Positions 25,603-33,386 of a stretch of DNA of 64,000 nt are shown piece by piece (the first letter of the stretch is position 1; every line of letters starts with the position of its first letter). This DNA is from Planctomycetota bacterium (GTDB lineage: Bacteria; Planctomycetota; SZUA-567; H5-PLA8). The stretch lies in contig JABTUM010000003.1 in assembly GCA_015075375.1 (NCBI GenBank), forward strand, positions 806,001-870,000, in the 5' to 3' direction. The notes under the pieces were generated by a model that was not told where the DNA came from, searched no databases, and worked only from the letters and a program-made list of their open reading frames with translations. The translations under genes and the position numbers were made by a program.

Positions 25603-27636
25603 ATGCTGCCCAAACGCACGATGAAGCCCCGAAAAACGGGCGCCAGCCGGATTTGGGCGCCGCTGCTGGGGATGGGCCTCCTGGCGGCCGGATTAATCGG
25701 GTCGACGTCCGATTTGGACTACGGTTCCGGAATCGTGCGGGCCGACGGCGAGGAATCGCCCAAGGTGGCGATCCCCAGCCCCGCGGCGGTGCCGGGCTTC
25801 CCGGTCAAGAACGCGGTCGACCGCTTTATCCTCCAGCGCCTGCAGGACGAAAAGCTCGAACCGTCCGGCGCGTGCAGCGACGACGAATTCATCCGCCGCG
25901 TTTACCTCGATCTGGTGGGCGTGATCCCCAGCCGCGTGGCCGTCCGCGCCTTCCTGAAAGACCCGGCCCCGGCCAAGCGTGAACGGCTGGTGGCCGAACT
26001 GCTCAAGGACGAACGCTACGGCGACCATTGGGCGATCATGTGGGGCGACCTGCTGCGCGAGCACAGCCGCCCGGACAACAACGAAGGCATCCTGCCCGGC
26101 GACCTGCGCGACTGGATCCGCACTTCGCTGAAAGAGAACTGGCCCTACGACAAGTTCGTCACCGAACTCCTGACCGCCGAGGGCCGCCCCGACCAGAACG
26201 GCGCCGTCAGCTTCTTCCTGCGCGACAACAACGACCGCGTCGAGACGGTGAACATGGTCTCCATCGCCTTCATGGGCACGCGCATGCAGTGCGCGCAGTG
26301 CCACGACCATCCCTTCGACCGCTGGACGCAGGAAGATTTCCACGGAATGATGGCCTTCATGGCCCCGCGCACGGTCACCTTCGTCGACGAGAACGCGACG
26401 CTGACGCGCATGAAGAACGAAGACCGGCGCATCCCGGCCGAGATCAAGGCCAAGATCGACCCGTTCCTGGCGCAGGCCGAAGCGGCTCTGAAGGCCAGCG
26501 ACGCCGCGGCCGAGGGCGAAGCCGGAGGCGACATGATGATGATGGGCGGCGCGCCCAAGAAGGCCGAAGCGCCCAAGCGCGGGCGCGCCGTGCCGCTGAT
26601 GCGACAGATGGAAAAGGCCGTCGAGGAGGCGCTGGGCAAGGAGCAAGCCGAGCGGCTCCGCCAGATCGTGCGCCGGCACACCATCAAGCGCGTCGTCGAA
26701 CGGCCCACCGGCGAGTACCACATGCCCAACGAGGGCGACGGGCAGGATAAGCGCAAAGCCGGCGGCGAACTCGTCAAGCCCGCCTTCCCGTGGGAACCCG
26801 ACAGCGCCGTCCCCTCGAGCCTTTCGCGCCGCGCCGCGCTGGCCAAGTTCGTCACCTCGAACCGCCAGTTCGCGCAGGTCCAGGTCAACCGGCTCTGGGC
26901 GCAGCTTATGGGCCGCGGGCTCGTCCACCCCGTCGACGACTTCCGCCAGAAGAACCCACCCACCCACCCCGAACTGCTGGAGTGGCTGACCGACGAATTC
27001 ATCCGCAGCCGCTTCGACAACCAGCACATCATCAAGCTGATCGTCAACAGCTCCACCTACCAGCGCTCCACCCGGCCGACCGAAAAGAACAAGGACGACA
27101 AGGAACTCTTCAGCCACTTCGAACTGCGCCGCATGACGGCCGAACAAATCCACGACTCGCTCCTCGTCGCCACCGGCCAGCGCGAACCCCTGCAGCGCGT
27201 GGGCAAGCCGCGCTCGACGGCGGGGAACGACAACGGCCGCAAGAACAACGAGCCCGTCTGGGCCGTGGAAGTCCAGACTCCGGCGCGCGGAGGTTCGTTC
27301 CTCGAGATCTTCGGGCAGCCCGACCGCGAACAGGTCACGGTGGAGCGCGAGAACGACGGCTCCATTACGCAAGCTTTGGAGATGCTCAACGGCGGAGCAA
27401 TCAACCAGAAGGTCGCCGCGACCGGCAATCACATGACCAAGCAGCTCATCGACCTGAAGCTCCCGGCCGACAAGCTCATCGAAGAACTGTTTCTTGCGGC
27501 GCTCTCGCGCCTGCCGTCGCCCGATGAAGCCAAGGGCCTGGGTAAGATCGTACGCGGCAATCCGCCGCCCGCGGAACTGGTCGAGGATCTGTACTGGGCG
27601 CTGCTGAACTCGCGCGAGTTCGTCTTCGTGAAATAA
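25603..27636 (+). CDS. DUF1549/DUF1553 protein
   Basis: 677 residues from ATG 25603, which has AAGGAAGAGG upstream; a GTG two codons earlier is too close to that site. An N-terminal hydrophobic helix (WAPLLGMGLLAAGLIG) suggests export or anchoring. The DUF1549 part has KNAVDRFILQRLQDEKLEPS, IRRVYLDLVGVIP and the MQCAQCHDHPFDRW segment (C230-H234). An acidic insert with a run of Met and Gly follows, then DUF1553 (FVTSNRQFAQVQVNRLWAQL, HPVDDFRQKNPPTHP, ELRRMTAEQIHDSLL). The pair DUF1549/1553-DUF1501 is abundant in Planctomycetota and relatives; a role in polysaccharide utilisation or oxidation has been proposed, but the biochemistry is not established. Confidence 0.88.
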   Translation: MLPKRTMKPRKTGASRIWAPLLGMGLLAAGLIGSTSDLDYGSGIVRADGEESPKVAIPSPAAVPGFPVKNAVDRFILQRLQDEKLEPSGACSDDEFIRRVYLDLVGVIPSRVAVRAFLKDPAPAKRERLVAELLKDERYGDHWAIMWGDLLREHSRPDNNEGILPGDLRDWIRTSLKENWPYDKFVTELLTAEGRPDQNGAVSFFLRDNNDRVETVNMVSIAFMGTRMQCAQCHDHPFDRWTQEDFHGMMAFMAPRTVTFVDENATLTRMKNEDRRIPAEIKAKIDPFLAQAEAALKASDAAAEGEAGGDMMMMGGAPKKAEAPKRGRAVPLMRQMEKAVEEALGKEQAERLRQIVRRHTIKRVVERPTGEYHMPNEGDGQDKRKAGGELVKPAFPWEPDSAVPSSLSRRAALAKFVTSNRQFAQVQVNRLWAQLMGRGLVHPVDDFRQKNPPTHPELLEWLTDEFIRSRFDNQHIIKLIVNSSTYQRSTRPTEKNKDDKELFSHFELRRMTAEQIHDSLLVATGQREPLQRVGKPRSTAGNDNGRKNNEPVWAVEVQTPARGGSFLEIFGQPDREQVTVERENDGSITQALEMLNGGAINQKVAATGNHMTKQLIDLKLPADKLIEELFLAALSRLPSPDEAKGLGKIVRGNPPPAELVEDLYWALLNSREFVFVK

Positions 27637-27660
27637 GCCGGCCCGCGCACCCGGCGCCGT

Positions 27661-27714
27661 GGTTTGAAGCATGCCGTTTGAGGTTTGAGGTTTGTTTGGT
27701 TTTTGCCGTTTGAG
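27661..27714. repeat. Low-complexity GTTTGAGG repeat tract
   Basis: Between the DUF1549 and DUF1501 genes, GTTTGAGG/GTTTG units recur (GTTTGA, GTTTGAGGTTTGAGGTTTG, then GCCGTTTGAG), plus two ATGCCGTTTG/TTGCCGTTTG copies. The T/G-rich tract is unlike the flanking coding DNA. It lies upstream of the GGAGA ribosome binding site. Confidence 0.5.
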
Positions 27715-27736
27715 CCCTGGCTCCCGGAGACTTTCC

Positions 27737-29044
27737 ATGTCCAAGCAAGCACCCACCGGACGCGAACGCGGCTGCATCGACTGCGACGGCGTCTCGGGTT
27801 TCAACCGGCGCAACTTCCTCAAGGCCGGCGCCTTCGGCTTCATGGGCCTGGGGTTGCTGGACCTGATGCGCGTCTCGGCGCTGGCCGACGAGGCCGATAA
27901 CGCCAAGTGCGACGCGGTGATCCTGGTCTGGCTGGCCGGCGGTCCCAGCCACATCGACACCTTCGATCCCAAACCCGGCCAGACCACCGGCGGCCCGTAC
28001 AAGCCGCTGAACACCAGCGCCGACGGGATTCAGATCAGCGAACACCTGCCCACCATCGCGCGGAACATGAAGCACGCCGCGCTGATCCGTTCGCTCACCA
28101 GCAAGGAAGGCAGCCACGAACGCGCCACCTACGAGATGCACACCGGCTACAAGCCGCTGGGCAGCATCAAACATCCCAGCGTCGGCTCGATGGTGGTGCA
28201 GCAGAAGTCGCGGCGCAACGAGGAGATTCCCAGCTTCATCTCGATCGGGAACCGCGCCTTCGGCGCGGGCTTCCTGGGTTCCCAGTTCGCGCCCTTCTAC
28301 ATCGGCGATCCGAACAATCCGCTGCGCAACATCGCGCTCAGTCAAGGCGTAGACGAGTCGCGCTTCCTGCGCCGCGTGAACCTGCTCGAATACGTGGACA
28401 GCAACTTCGCCGGGCAGAAGCGCGCCGAAGCCGTCGCCGAATACGGGAGCTACTACAGCGACGCGGTGCGCATGATGGCCAGCAAGTCCCGCGATGCCTT
28501 CGATACGTCGCGGGAAAAGGAGATCTACCAGGTCGGCTACGGTAAGAACAACTTCGGCCGGTCGCTGCTCATGGCCCGCAGGCTCGTCGAAGCCGGCGTC
28601 CGGTTCGTCGAAGTAACCTTGGGCGGCTGGGACAACCACAACGAGGCCTTCGAAGCGATCCAGCGCAACAGCGCGACGCTCGACCCGGCCTTGGGAACCC
28701 TGATCGAAGACCTCCAAGCGCGCGGTCTGCTCAAGCGCACCATGGTCATCTGCACCGGCGAGTTCGGGCGCACGCCGAAGATCAACGCTCAGAACGGCCG
28801 CGACCACTTCCCGCGCGTCTGGTCCGGCCTGATCGCGGGCGGCGGCCTCAAGGCCGGCTACGTACACGGCAGCTCCGACGCGACCGGATCGGCCGTGAAG
28901 GACGACCCCGTCCGCCCCGGCGACATCCACGCGACCATGATGGAACAGTTGGGGATCAACTACACGCACGAGAACTTCACGCCCGACGGCCGGCCGATCA
29001 AGCTGGTCAACGAAGGCGCGCCCATCAAGGGCCTGATCGCCTAA
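27737..29044 (+). CDS. DUF1501 family protein with twin-arginine-like leader
   Basis: 435 residues from ATG 27737 (GGAGA upstream; the earlier in-frame ATG at 27692 has none). The N-terminus has CIDC, then NRRNFLKAGAFGFMGLGLLDLM, a twin-arginine-type signal, suggesting export of a folded protein. DUF1501 motifs follow: LVWLAGGPSHIDTFDPKPG, SLTSKEGSHERATYEMHTG and a C-terminal CTGEFGRTPKIN...GRDHFP. The fold is related to alkaline-phosphatase/sulfatase-like proteins, but the function is unproven. It is the partner of the DUF1549/1553 gene 100 nt upstream and is followed by a strong terminator. Confidence 0.88.
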   Translation: MSKQAPTGRERGCIDCDGVSGFNRRNFLKAGAFGFMGLGLLDLMRVSALADEADNAKCDAVILVWLAGGPSHIDTFDPKPGQTTGGPYKPLNTSADGIQISEHLPTIARNMKHAALIRSLTSKEGSHERATYEMHTGYKPLGSIKHPSVGSMVVQQKSRRNEEIPSFISIGNRAFGAGFLGSQFAPFYIGDPNNPLRNIALSQGVDESRFLRRVNLLEYVDSNFAGQKRAEAVAEYGSYYSDAVRMMASKSRDAFDTSREKEIYQVGYGKNNFGRSLLMARRLVEAGVRFVEVTLGGWDNHNEAFEAIQRNSATLDPALGTLIEDLQARGLLKRTMVICTGEFGRTPKINAQNGRDHFPRVWSGLIAGGGLKAGYVHGSSDATGSAVKDDPVRPGDIHATMMEQLGINYTHENFTPDGRPIKLVNEGAPIKGLIA

Positions 29045-29070
29045 CCTGCGTTCACATGTGCGCTAAAGCA

Positions 29071-29104
29071 AAACGGCCCGAAGCCAATCGCTTCGGGCCG
29101 TTTT
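29071..29104. terminator. Intrinsic terminator of the DUF1549-DUF1501 operon
   Basis: A perfect 14-bp stem (AAACGGCCCGAAGC / GCTTCGGGCCGTTT) with a 5-nt loop and a T run starting at 29101, 27 nt after the DUF1501 stop. Because the left arm begins with AAA it could act in both directions. Confidence 0.85.
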
Positions 29105-29133
29105 GTTTGAGCTACCTGTAAGTCTGTAAACAC

Positions 29134-29165
29134 AACGGGGACCGTTCTTTCGAACGGTCCCCGTT
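29134..29165. terminator. Second perfect hairpin, end of the small minus-strand gene
   Basis: AACGGGGACCGTTC / GAACGGTCCCCGTT, a perfect 14-bp stem with a TTTC loop, ends 28 nt beyond the stop of the KTGEEA peptide gene when read on the minus strand. It is followed there by a modest T-rich stretch (TGTGTTTA). It is probably that gene's terminator, though a mobile palindromic repeat is possible. Confidence 0.55.
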
Positions 29166-29192
29166 GGGACTGAAGTCCAGAGTGCGTGAGAA

Positions 29193-29363
29193 TTACTCGC
29201 TCTTCTTGGCTTCTTCGCCCGTCTTGGCTTCGCCCGTCTTGGCCTCTTCGCCCGTCTTGGCCTCTTCGCCCGTCTTGGCTTCGGTCTTGGCTTCCTCAGC
29301 ATTCACCATCGGCGAGCTGACCGCCAGACCCAGACCCAACAGAAGCGCCATCAAGTACCGCAT
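29193..29363 (-). CDS. Small secreted KTGEEA-repeat peptide
   Basis: 56 residues from ATG 29363, which has AGGAAAGGAG nine bases upstream; the longer frame upstream has none. A signal peptide (MRYLMALLLGLGLAVSS...NA) precedes a mature peptide of ~34 residues composed of EEAKTG units in slightly varying length. The composition (Glu, Ala, Lys, Thr, Gly only, plus a final Ser) suggests an unstructured or helical, near-neutral chain. The coding DNA shows a matching tandem repeat at ~29203-29300. I do not recognise a family. Similar tiny exported repeats occur in planctomycetes; function unknown. Confidence 0.7.
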   Translation of the reverse strand: MRYLMALLLGLGLAVSSPMVNAEEAKTEAKTGEEAKTGEEAKTGEAKTGEEAKKSE

Positions 29364-29610
29364 GACTACAACTCCTTTCCTCGCTGCTCTGACAGTGCGG
29401 TTTCCCGGTTCGCGAACCATTCGCGCCCGTACACTGTCTGCGTCTCTGACGAGACTTGAGTATTTTCCTTCAAATCGAGGCAACTTGCAAACACTGTTAT
29501 GAACGCACCTTATAGGAAACCTACGAGGAATTTTGCAAAGTCTCATCCTATCCTAACAATCTTAACTCTTACCTAATTTAGAGCAATGCGTTGCTTCGTA
29601 ACGAGTTACA

Positions 29611-30873
29611 TCAGCGGGTCGTAAAATCGGGGATGAGCGCACCCGAAAAGAGCATTTGGCCGGATTCGCTGGGATGGGCCACATCGGGCTTCCCGTCTTC
29701 CAATTGCACAAAGAGCGTATCCAGCGTTCCGTTGCTGCGGGCCGCTTGAAACGCGCTGCGCGGGGCCTCGGTATAGGCGCAACGAAGCTCCGCAGCCACT
29801 TCGCGAGCCGTCTCGCCGAAAAAGTTCATGCTCTCGCGGCGCGCTTCGTCGGCTCCGGGGATGGTCGCGATCAGGAGCACCTCGGACTGTCCTTCCGTCA
29901 ACCGCCGCACGCGGAGGACCAGTTCCCGCCAGTTGCCTCGAGCGATGGCGCGCTGCTCTTCGGGCGACTTGCGCTTCTGAAGCAAGGATGAGTAGTCGTT
30001 GTAGCCGAAGTGCACGAGTACCAGATCGGGCTTCATCGCCGCGACATCCCGCGGCAGCAGGGCGATCGCCTGGCGCGTCTCCAACCCCCCGATGCCCTTG
30101 TTGACCACGTGGATCTGATCGTAGCCGAAGGCTTTGCGCAGCTCGTCCTGCAGCCGCCCCGGCCACCCGTCCCGCGCGCGGTCCTTGATGTGCGTACCGT
30201 AGGTGATCGAATCGCCCAGCGCCACCAGCGTGACCAGTTCCTTCGCGCGCAGCTTGGCCAGCGTACGCTGCATGCCGGACGCATCCGGCAGTGCGGGCTC
30301 GGTTTGCGGAATCTCCGCCTCTAGAGCCAGTTCATCCAACTCGAAGGTGCACGCCGCCCAAGGCTTGAAGTAAAACCATCGCCCGAACCAGATTCCGCGA
30401 ATCTTGGAAGGCTGCATCGCCGTTCCGGGCGCGCCGAACCAGTCGGCCGTCACCACTTCGGGAACGAAGTCGGTCCAGCGCAAGCGGACCGTGCGCCATT
30501 CCTTCGACTGGAGTCCGATCAGCGCTGCGTAGCGCATGGTGAACGTCTCGTCGACCAGCGAAACGGCGACAAAGTCGTCCGATCCGTTGCCGCGAAACCG
30601 GAAGGAGATGCCCGCCGCGCGGTCCCAGCTCTCGTCCGCGACGAACGAACGTCCCGCGAAGTGCGGCTGGCGGCTTTCGGCGAACCTGAAGTGCAGCGCC
30701 TTGCCTGACGGAGCCTCTACCGCCTGGACTTCCGGCGGGGGTTGCCCGCTGATCCCGCGCCAGCGCCCGGCCTCGTCGCATGCGTCCAGCGAGGCCGCCG
30801 AACCTGAACGGGGCCACAAGATTCCCAGCAGGAGCAGCATCGTCGCAAGGAAGTGCCGGTGCGTATGTGGCAT
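29611..30873 (-). CDS. Secreted SGNH/GDSL hydrolase with N-terminal beta domain
   Basis: 420 residues with a signal peptide (HFLATMLLLLGILWPRSGSA). Residues ~30-190 form a beta-sandwich domain resembling CIA30/CBM11-type carbohydrate-binding folds (FRFRGNGSDDFVAVSLVD). The SGNH catalytic domain follows: block I ALGDSITYG with Ser222, block II NKGIGGLETRQ, block III VHFGYNDYS, and block V with Asp397 and His400 (DVAHPSE). Such enzymes deacetylate or de-esterify polysaccharides or lipids outside the cytoplasm. It lies downstream of the pseudopilin operon on the same strand, 108 nt after the last pilin, and might be a substrate of that system; this is speculation. Confidence 0.83.
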   Translation of the reverse strand: MPHTHRHFLATMLLLLGILWPRSGSAASLDACDEAGRWRGISGQPPPEVQAVEAPSGKALHFRFAESRQPHFAGRSFVADESWDRAAGISFRFRGNGSDDFVAVSLVDETFTMRYAALIGLQSKEWRTVRLRWTDFVPEVVTADWFGAPGTAMQPSKIRGIWFGRWFYFKPWAACTFELDELALEAEIPQTEPALPDASGMQRTLAKLRAKELVTLVALGDSITYGTHIKDRARDGWPGRLQDELRKAFGYDQIHVVNKGIGGLETRQAIALLPRDVAAMKPDLVLVHFGYNDYSSLLQKRKSPEEQRAIARGNWRELVLRVRRLTEGQSEVLLIATIPGADEARRESMNFFGETAREVAAELRCAYTEAPRSAFQAARSNGTLDTLFVQLEDGKPDVAHPSESGQMLFSGALIPDFTTR

Positions 30874-30981
30874 GAACGAACCCCTGACGCGGGTCGGCGG
30901 GCCTAAGCCGCCCGCGCTCGAACCTTTAGTGTACCAGGGTTTATCGGACGGGCGAAGGCGTACATCCGAACCGGGCGGTGA

Positions 30982-31464
30982 CTACCGCGTATCGAGGTGG
31001 CAGAGGTCATCGCCCCGCGGCGCACGGGCCGCCGCCCCCAAGTCGTCCACGCCGTCCGGTCCGACGCTCCAGACCAGAAACTCGGTGCTCGAAGTTTTGC
31101 GATACCGGATCCGCCGTCCCCAACCATCCTTAAGGAAGACCGGATTCGCCTTGTCGATCGAATCGGGCGGCAATCCGCTGGGTTCTTCGTCTAACCAGTC
31201 GGTCCGGAACTCGACGCCGCGCGTGTCGTAGGGCGAAGGCCAGGTGGGCGGTTGCGCCGGATCGCCCGTCGGATAATCGCGGTGGTTTGAGTTATAGGCT
31301 TCCAGCGCCGCGGAGACCGACTTCGTCAGCGCCAAGGTATGATCCGCGCGGGCGCGCTCGCGAGCCTTCCAGACTTGCACGCCCACCAATCCCAGCAACA
31401 TGAGGATTATGGCGATGACTACCAAAAGCTCGATGAGCGTAACGCCTCGCGCCAGGAACCTCAC
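30982..31464 (-). CDS. GspG-like pseudopilin (copy 2 of B-type)
   Basis: 160 residues, last gene of the operon. The prepilin site is RG|VTLIELLVVIAII with Glu at +5, after a six-residue leader. The C-terminal domain has DGWGRRIRYRK and FLVWSVGPDGVDD, the WG and G.DG pattern of GspG calcium-binding loops. It is a clear paralogue of the 32127-32660 product (same WSVGP.G.DD block). Its start overlaps the stop of the preceding pilin gene by 4 nt. It is probably one of the major pseudopilins. Confidence 0.85.
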   Translation of the reverse strand: MRFLARGVTLIELLVVIAIILMLLGLVGVQVWKARERARADHTLALTKSVSAALEAYNSNHRDYPTGDPAQPPTWPSPYDTRGVEFRTDWLDEEPSGLPPDSIDKANPVFLKDGWGRRIRYRKTSSTEFLVWSVGPDGVDDLGAAARAPRGDDLCHLDTR

Positions 31465-32087
31465 GGCTGCACCCAGGTCCGGAGATCGTCGCCGGCCGAC
31501 GCGCGCGCGCTCTCGAATTCCTCCAGGTCGTACAGCGGCGGGCCTTGGTGAACGTAACCGGGCGTCAGACGCGTCTCGTTGATGCCGTTCGGACCGTACG
31601 AAAACACCAAGCCGACTTCCCGCAGATTGCCGTTGAGACGCCCGTGCGGCGGCGGCAGCACGAAGAATCGCACCACCACCGGATGCCCGAACTCGTCCAC
31701 CAATACCCCGCCGCGGAGGTTCTTCTGCGTAAAGGTGTAGCTTGTCTGCTTCTTCAAGAGGTTCACCAACTCGCCGTTGGCTTCCACGCCGGTGCTCTTG
31801 GCGCCGAACGGAGCGGGCTCGACTTCCAGGTATTCGACGCCGCCCGACCAGAGGTCGGCCGGGCTGGAATCGGAAAGCGGGAAGGTACCGCCGTTGGGGG
31901 TGAGTTGATAGGCGACCAAGCTGGCGCCGAGCTGGTCCAGCAGCGTCTGGGTGGCCGCTTCACGAGCGGACTTTTGAATGCGTCCCAGCACCGCCAGCAG
32001 CAGACCGCCCAACAGCACCACGATCGCCACCGCGATCAGGACTTCCACCAGCGTGAAGCCGGAACGTCGGCCGGTCCGCGTCGGCAT
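31461..32087 (-). CDS. Pseudopilin (copy 2 of A-type)
   Basis: 208 residues. The cleavage site SG|FTLVEVLIAVAIVVLLGG has Glu at +5. The C-terminal domain has LLKKQTSYTFTQKNLRGGVLVDEFG and VVRFF, and ends with an FSYGPNGINET block. It shares that block and the KN..G..L.D.F..P...RF pattern with the 32664-33320 product, so they are paralogues. It overlaps the next gene by 4 nt and so is coupled to it. Confidence 0.82.
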   Translation of the reverse strand: MPTRTGRRSGFTLVEVLIAVAIVVLLGGLLLAVLGRIQKSAREAATQTLLDQLGASLVAYQLTPNGGTFPLSDSSPADLWSGGVEYLEVEPAPFGAKSTGVEANGELVNLLKKQTSYTFTQKNLRGGVLVDEFGHPVVVRFFVLPPPHGRLNGNLREVGLVFSYGPNGINETRLTPGYVHQGPPLYDLEEFESARASAGDDLRTWVQP

Positions 32088-32126
32088 GGCGGCAACTCCC
32101 GGTAAGGCCGGGCTGTTAACCTGCGA

Positions 32127-32660
32127 TCAGTAGTCCACGTCCTCTACGGTCACGTCGTCTTCAGCCTTCTTGATTCGAATGTCGGAAGTACCGCCGATGT
32201 CGTCGATCCCATTCGGGCCGACGCTCCAGATCAGGTACTCGTCGGGGCTGACTTTCCGGTATCGAAACGGCGCGCCCCAACCGTCGGCCATCCAATTGTC
32301 GTTGTCCGGGTGGCGGTCGCTTTCCTGGTGCGATTCCCACGGCGGATCGCGCTCGGTCAGATAGCGCACGTCGAATTCTTCGCCTTGGTAGGTGTTGGCC
32401 GTCGGCCACTGTTCGGGATCGGACGCCGTGGGGCTGATCGGGTTGCCGCTGGGGTAGTCGCGCCACATGACGTGATATTCGACCATGGCGAGTTTGACGC
32501 GCGCCAGCATCGACTTGGTGCGGCTCATGCGAGCCTTCTCGCGCGCCGACCAAGCGACCACCCCGACCAATCCCAAGAGCAGCAGGATGATCGCGATCAC
32601 CACCAGGAGTTCGACCAGGGTGACGCCGCGCTCGCGGCGAATCGAAAGCGGAATGCGCAT
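32127..32660 (-). CDS. GspG-like pseudopilin (copy 1 of B-type)
   Basis: 177 residues with RG|VTLVELLVVIAIILLLLGLVG and Glu at +5. The C-terminal part has NWMADGWGAPFRYRK and YLIWSVGPNGIDDIG, matching the second copy at 30982-31464 closely, especially in the last 70 residues. Acidic residues at the end (EDDVTVEDVDY) make it more negative than its paralogue. It starts 3 nt after the preceding gene's stop codon. Confidence 0.85.
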   Translation of the reverse strand: MRIPLSIRRERGVTLVELLVVIAIILLLLGLVGVVAWSAREKARMSRTKSMLARVKLAMVEYHVMWRDYPSGNPISPTASDPEQWPTANTYQGEEFDVRYLTERDPPWESHQESDRHPDNDNWMADGWGAPFRYRKVSPDEYLIWSVGPNGIDDIGGTSDIRIKKAEDDVTVEDVDY

Positions 32661-32663
32661 GAT

Positions 32664-33320
32664 TTATTTCCAGCTCGTCAAATCGTCGGCGCCCGACGCC
32701 GGAGTCGCTTCGGCACGCGTGATGAGATCCTTATCGTAATCGGGAGCCGCGCCTACGGTATGCCCGGCGTCCACATCCACGCCCTGCTTGTTGTCGGGGC
32801 CGTACGAGAAGATGTACAGCTTCTCCGAAAGCTTCTGGGAATCGGCCGAGACCGTCGTCGGCGCCTTGATCCAGAAGCGCGAAACCAGCGGGACCGAGAA
32901 GTGGTCCATCAGGTAGTCGCCTTGCACGTTCTCTTTTTTGACGTCCAGGAATTCGAGGTCCAGCAGCAACGTCGTCAACGCGCGGTTGTCTTCGGCAGGG
33001 GTCGAGAGGTTCGCCGTGAGGTTCATGCCCACGCACGGAATCTGGTAATAGCCAGGGTTATACGAGCCGCCGCCATCGTCCCAGATGATGTTGCTGCCGC
33101 CCGGCTGGATCGGATAGATGCCCCAGTCGAGCCGGTAATTGTCGAGACCGATCTTGAGGTTATGGATCGTGGACTTGGTGGCCGCTGCGCGCGCATGCCG
33201 CCGCGCGGCCGCCAGCACGGGCAGGAGCAGCCCGATCAACAGGATGATGATCGCGATCACGACCAGCATTTCGAGCAACGTGAAGCCGCGCGCCCGCCGA
33301 ACCGGATGGTATGTCGTCAT
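32664..33320 (-). CDS. Pseudopilin (copy 1 of A-type)
   Basis: 218 residues from ATG 33320, chosen because AAGGAG lies seven bases upstream; a start 14 codons earlier has no such site. The cleavage site RG|FTLLEMLVVIAIIILLIG has Glu at +5. It ends in an IFSYGPDNKQGVD block that is shared with the 31461-32087 product. A short 66-nt gap separates it from the giant GspK-like gene upstream in the transcript. Confidence 0.85.
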   Translation of the reverse strand: MTTYHPVRRARGFTLLEMLVVIAIIILLIGLLLPVLAAARRHARAAATKSTIHNLKIGLDNYRLDWGIYPIQPGGSNIIWDDGGGSYNPGYYQIPCVGMNLTANLSTPAEDNRALTTLLLDLEFLDVKKENVQGDYLMDHFSVPLVSRFWIKAPTTVSADSQKLSEKLYIFSYGPDNKQGVDVDAGHTVGAAPDYDKDLITRAEATPASGADDLTSWK

Positions 33321-33386
33321 GCCAAACTCCTTCGAGCGCCACCGCTCCCGATTATCCCGCACGCCACACTCCGCGGTCGCGCGCGT

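Noticed and set aside
26290..26304. CxxCH heme-binding motif in the DUF1549 protein as a cytochrome
   Set aside because: CAQCHDHPFD is a conserved part of DUF1549 itself, and no other heme motif is present.
29203..29300. Tandem DNA repeat that could be mistaken for a CRISPR array
   Set aside because: The units encode the KTGEEA peptide repeat in frame, have no unique spacers and no cas genes nearby.
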